DNA of 64,000 bases, from positions 1,054,001 through 1,118,000 of the forward strand of contig NZ_CP076854.1 of the NCBI RefSeq assembly GCF_018987265.1, written 5' to 3'. The stretch is from Rhizobium sp. WYJ-E13 (GTDB lineage: Bacteria; Pseudomonadota; Alphaproteobacteria; Rhizobiales; Rhizobiaceae). Numbering within the stretch: the first letter of the stretch is position 1; every line of letters starts with the position of its first letter. The position numbers were made by a program, and so were the translations under genes. Under the pieces are notes generated by a model. That model searched no databases. It saw nothing but the letters and a program-made list of their open reading frames with translations, and was not told the origin of the DNA. Below, in pieces: positions 62,967 through 64,000 of this stretch.

Positions 62967-63811
62967 TGAAGGCCGGCGCGATGATCGACGAATGGTATCC
63001 GGTCGGCCTTTTCAGCCGGCTCACCGAGACGGGAAACAAGACCGCGCTGATGGGCGAACCGATCGAGGTGGCACGCGCGCAGGACGGATCGGCGCGGGTA
63101 ACATCCGGCGACGGACGCCCACTCCCTGTCCGTGTTCGCTACGGCCACGTCTGGTCTTCCCTCGGCAATCCCGTCAAGGAGCTTTTTGCTATTCCCGAGG
63201 CGGATCAGCCCGGCCGCCGTTTTGTCGATGTCGGCGTGGTGCGGGTGCGCTGCTCGCCGCTACGGGCGGTGGAGAACTTCCTCGACATTGCCCATTTCCC
63301 CTTCGTCCATACCGACATCCTCGGCGCCGAGCCGCATACGGAGGTCGAAAACTACAAGGTAGAAATCCGCGAAGATGAGGATGAGGTCTGGGCGACGCAG
63401 GTGAAATTCTACCAGCCGCAGGCAGCCAAGTCGGCAACTGGCGGCATTACCACCGAATATATGTACCGCGTGCCAGCACCGACCTGCTCAGTGCTCTACA
63501 AGACCTGCCCTCCCCGGCCAGGCGAATGGGATGTCATTACCCTCTTCGTCCAGCCGCTTGCGGAGGACCTCTGTGACGTATGGCCATGGATGGCCCTTTT
63601 CGATGACGAAACGCCCATGACAGACCTCATCCATTTTCAACAGATGATTTTCCTGCAGGATCGCTCGATCCTTGAAAACCAGATCCCAGCCCTGCTGCCG
63701 CTCGATCCCGGCATGGAAATCCCGACCCGGGCCGATCTCACATCGGTTGCTTACCGGCGCTGGCTGAAGCGTCACAACTATACCTATGGTGCACAGCTGG
63801 TCGCGCAATGA
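62963..63811 (+). CDS. Rieske-oxygenase catalytic subunit without a Rieske cluster
   Basis: Protein of 282 residues resembling the alpha subunit of VanA-type oxygenases. The mononuclear iron motif is ENFLDIAHFPFVH (Asn105, Asp108, His111, His116). The N-terminal ~70 residues keep the look of a Rieske fold start (DEWYPVGLFSRL) but contain no Cys or His ligands. The missing cluster is probably supplied by the upstream Rieske protein. A glutathione transferase gene follows, overlapped by 4 nt. Confidence 0.83.
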   Translation: MMKAGAMIDEWYPVGLFSRLTETGNKTALMGEPIEVARAQDGSARVTSGDGRPLPVRVRYGHVWSSLGNPVKELFAIPEADQPGRRFVDVGVVRVRCSPLRAVENFLDIAHFPFVHTDILGAEPHTEVENYKVEIREDEDEVWATQVKFYQPQAAKSATGGITTEYMYRVPAPTCSVLYKTCPPRPGEWDVITLFVQPLAEDLCDVWPWMALFDDETPMTDLIHFQQMIFLQDRSILENQIPALLPLDPGMEIPTRADLTSVAYRRWLKRHNYTYGAQLVAQ

Positions 63812-64000
63812 AGCTCTACGACTACATTCTCTCGCCGAGCTGCTACAAGATCCGCCTGATGGCGGCGATCCTCGGCATCAAGCTGGATATCCGACCGGTC
63901 GATTTTCATCCCGGCGCGGAACATCGCGGACCAGAACTCCTGGCGCTCAACCCGGCAGGTTCGCTTCCGATCCTTGAGGACGGCGATCTCGTCCTGACGG
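63808..64000 (+). CDS. Glutathione S-transferase, N-terminal part (runs off window)
   Basis: The frame starts with the ATG overlapping the preceding stop and stays open to the window edge. It reads MKLYDYILSPSCYKIRLMAA and later LNPAGSLPILEDGDLVL: the thioredoxin-like N-terminal domain of a glutathione transferase, with the glutathione-binding Pro. It is part of the Rieske operon and may detoxify or isomerise the oxygenase product. Confidence 0.85.
   Translation, partial: MKLYDYILSPSCYKIRLMAAILGIKLDIRPVDFHPGAEHRGPELLALNPAGSLPILEDGDLVLT

Overview
The window looks like chromosomal DNA of a member of the Rhizobiaceae (Rhizobium/Agrobacterium group). The evidence is a full-length cyclic beta-1,2-glucan synthase (NdvB/ChvB type, 2,831 residues), BA14K and DUF1236 proteins, exact sigma-EcfG promoters (GGAAC-N16-CGTT), many Opp/Dpp-type ABC operons and a high-GC coding bias. 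I saw no rRNA, tRNA, CRISPR array, complete insertion sequence or phage gene. The identification rests on gene content only.

Layout. 1-4992: surface-glycan genes: the 3' part of a methyltransferase/polysaccharide deacetylase, two paralogous family 2 glycosyltransferases and an ABC exporter between them. 5036-5986: EamA permease. 6249-15369: ROK regulator facing a six-gene operon of GH20 beta-N-acetylhexosaminidase, acetyltransferase and Opp-type importer, probably for chitooligosaccharides. 15735-19570: Lrp relic, small exported and hypothetical proteins, DUF4334 protein, cytochrome c, SRPBCC protein and a class III nucleotide cyclase. 19634-28129: ndvB. 28444-33797: hairpin, oxidoreductase relic, exonuclease III, several small unknown genes, GFA protein and trehalose synthase. 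33916-40295: flippase divergent from a tightly coupled cassette of GDPD-like, HAD, double nucleotidyltransferase, single degenerate nucleotidyltransferase and glycosyltransferase. 40309-47241: envelope and stress block with two DUF1236 proteins, a histidine kinase/NarL-type regulator pair, a Gly/Asn-rich exported protein, a frameshifted BA14K gene and a DUF763 protein. 47284-61134: two divergent catabolic operons around a GntR regulator: hydrolases and oxidoreductases on one side, Opp-type importer plus M32 carboxypeptidase on the other. 61143-64000: DsbA-like protein, acylphosphatase-fold protein, and a split Rieske oxygenase followed by a partial glutathione transferase.

The strongest regulatory signal is at 42013-42132. 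Two exact sigma-EcfG promoters point away from each other, and between them lie three CGGAC-N4-GTCCG dyads spaced exactly 22 bp apart. They sit between a DUF1236 gene and the operon encoding a membrane peptide, a histidine kinase and a NarL-type regulator. A fourth related dyad lies upstream of the Gly/Asn-rich exported protein just beyond that operon. This suggests a stress-controlled envelope regulon in which the response regulator binds its own promoter. A second pair of operators (GTTATA-N6-WATAAC) brackets the GntR-controlled catabolic promoters. The least familiar enzyme set is the 35662-40295 cassette, which carries three nucleotidyltransferase folds, only one of them with an intact nucleotide-binding signature.
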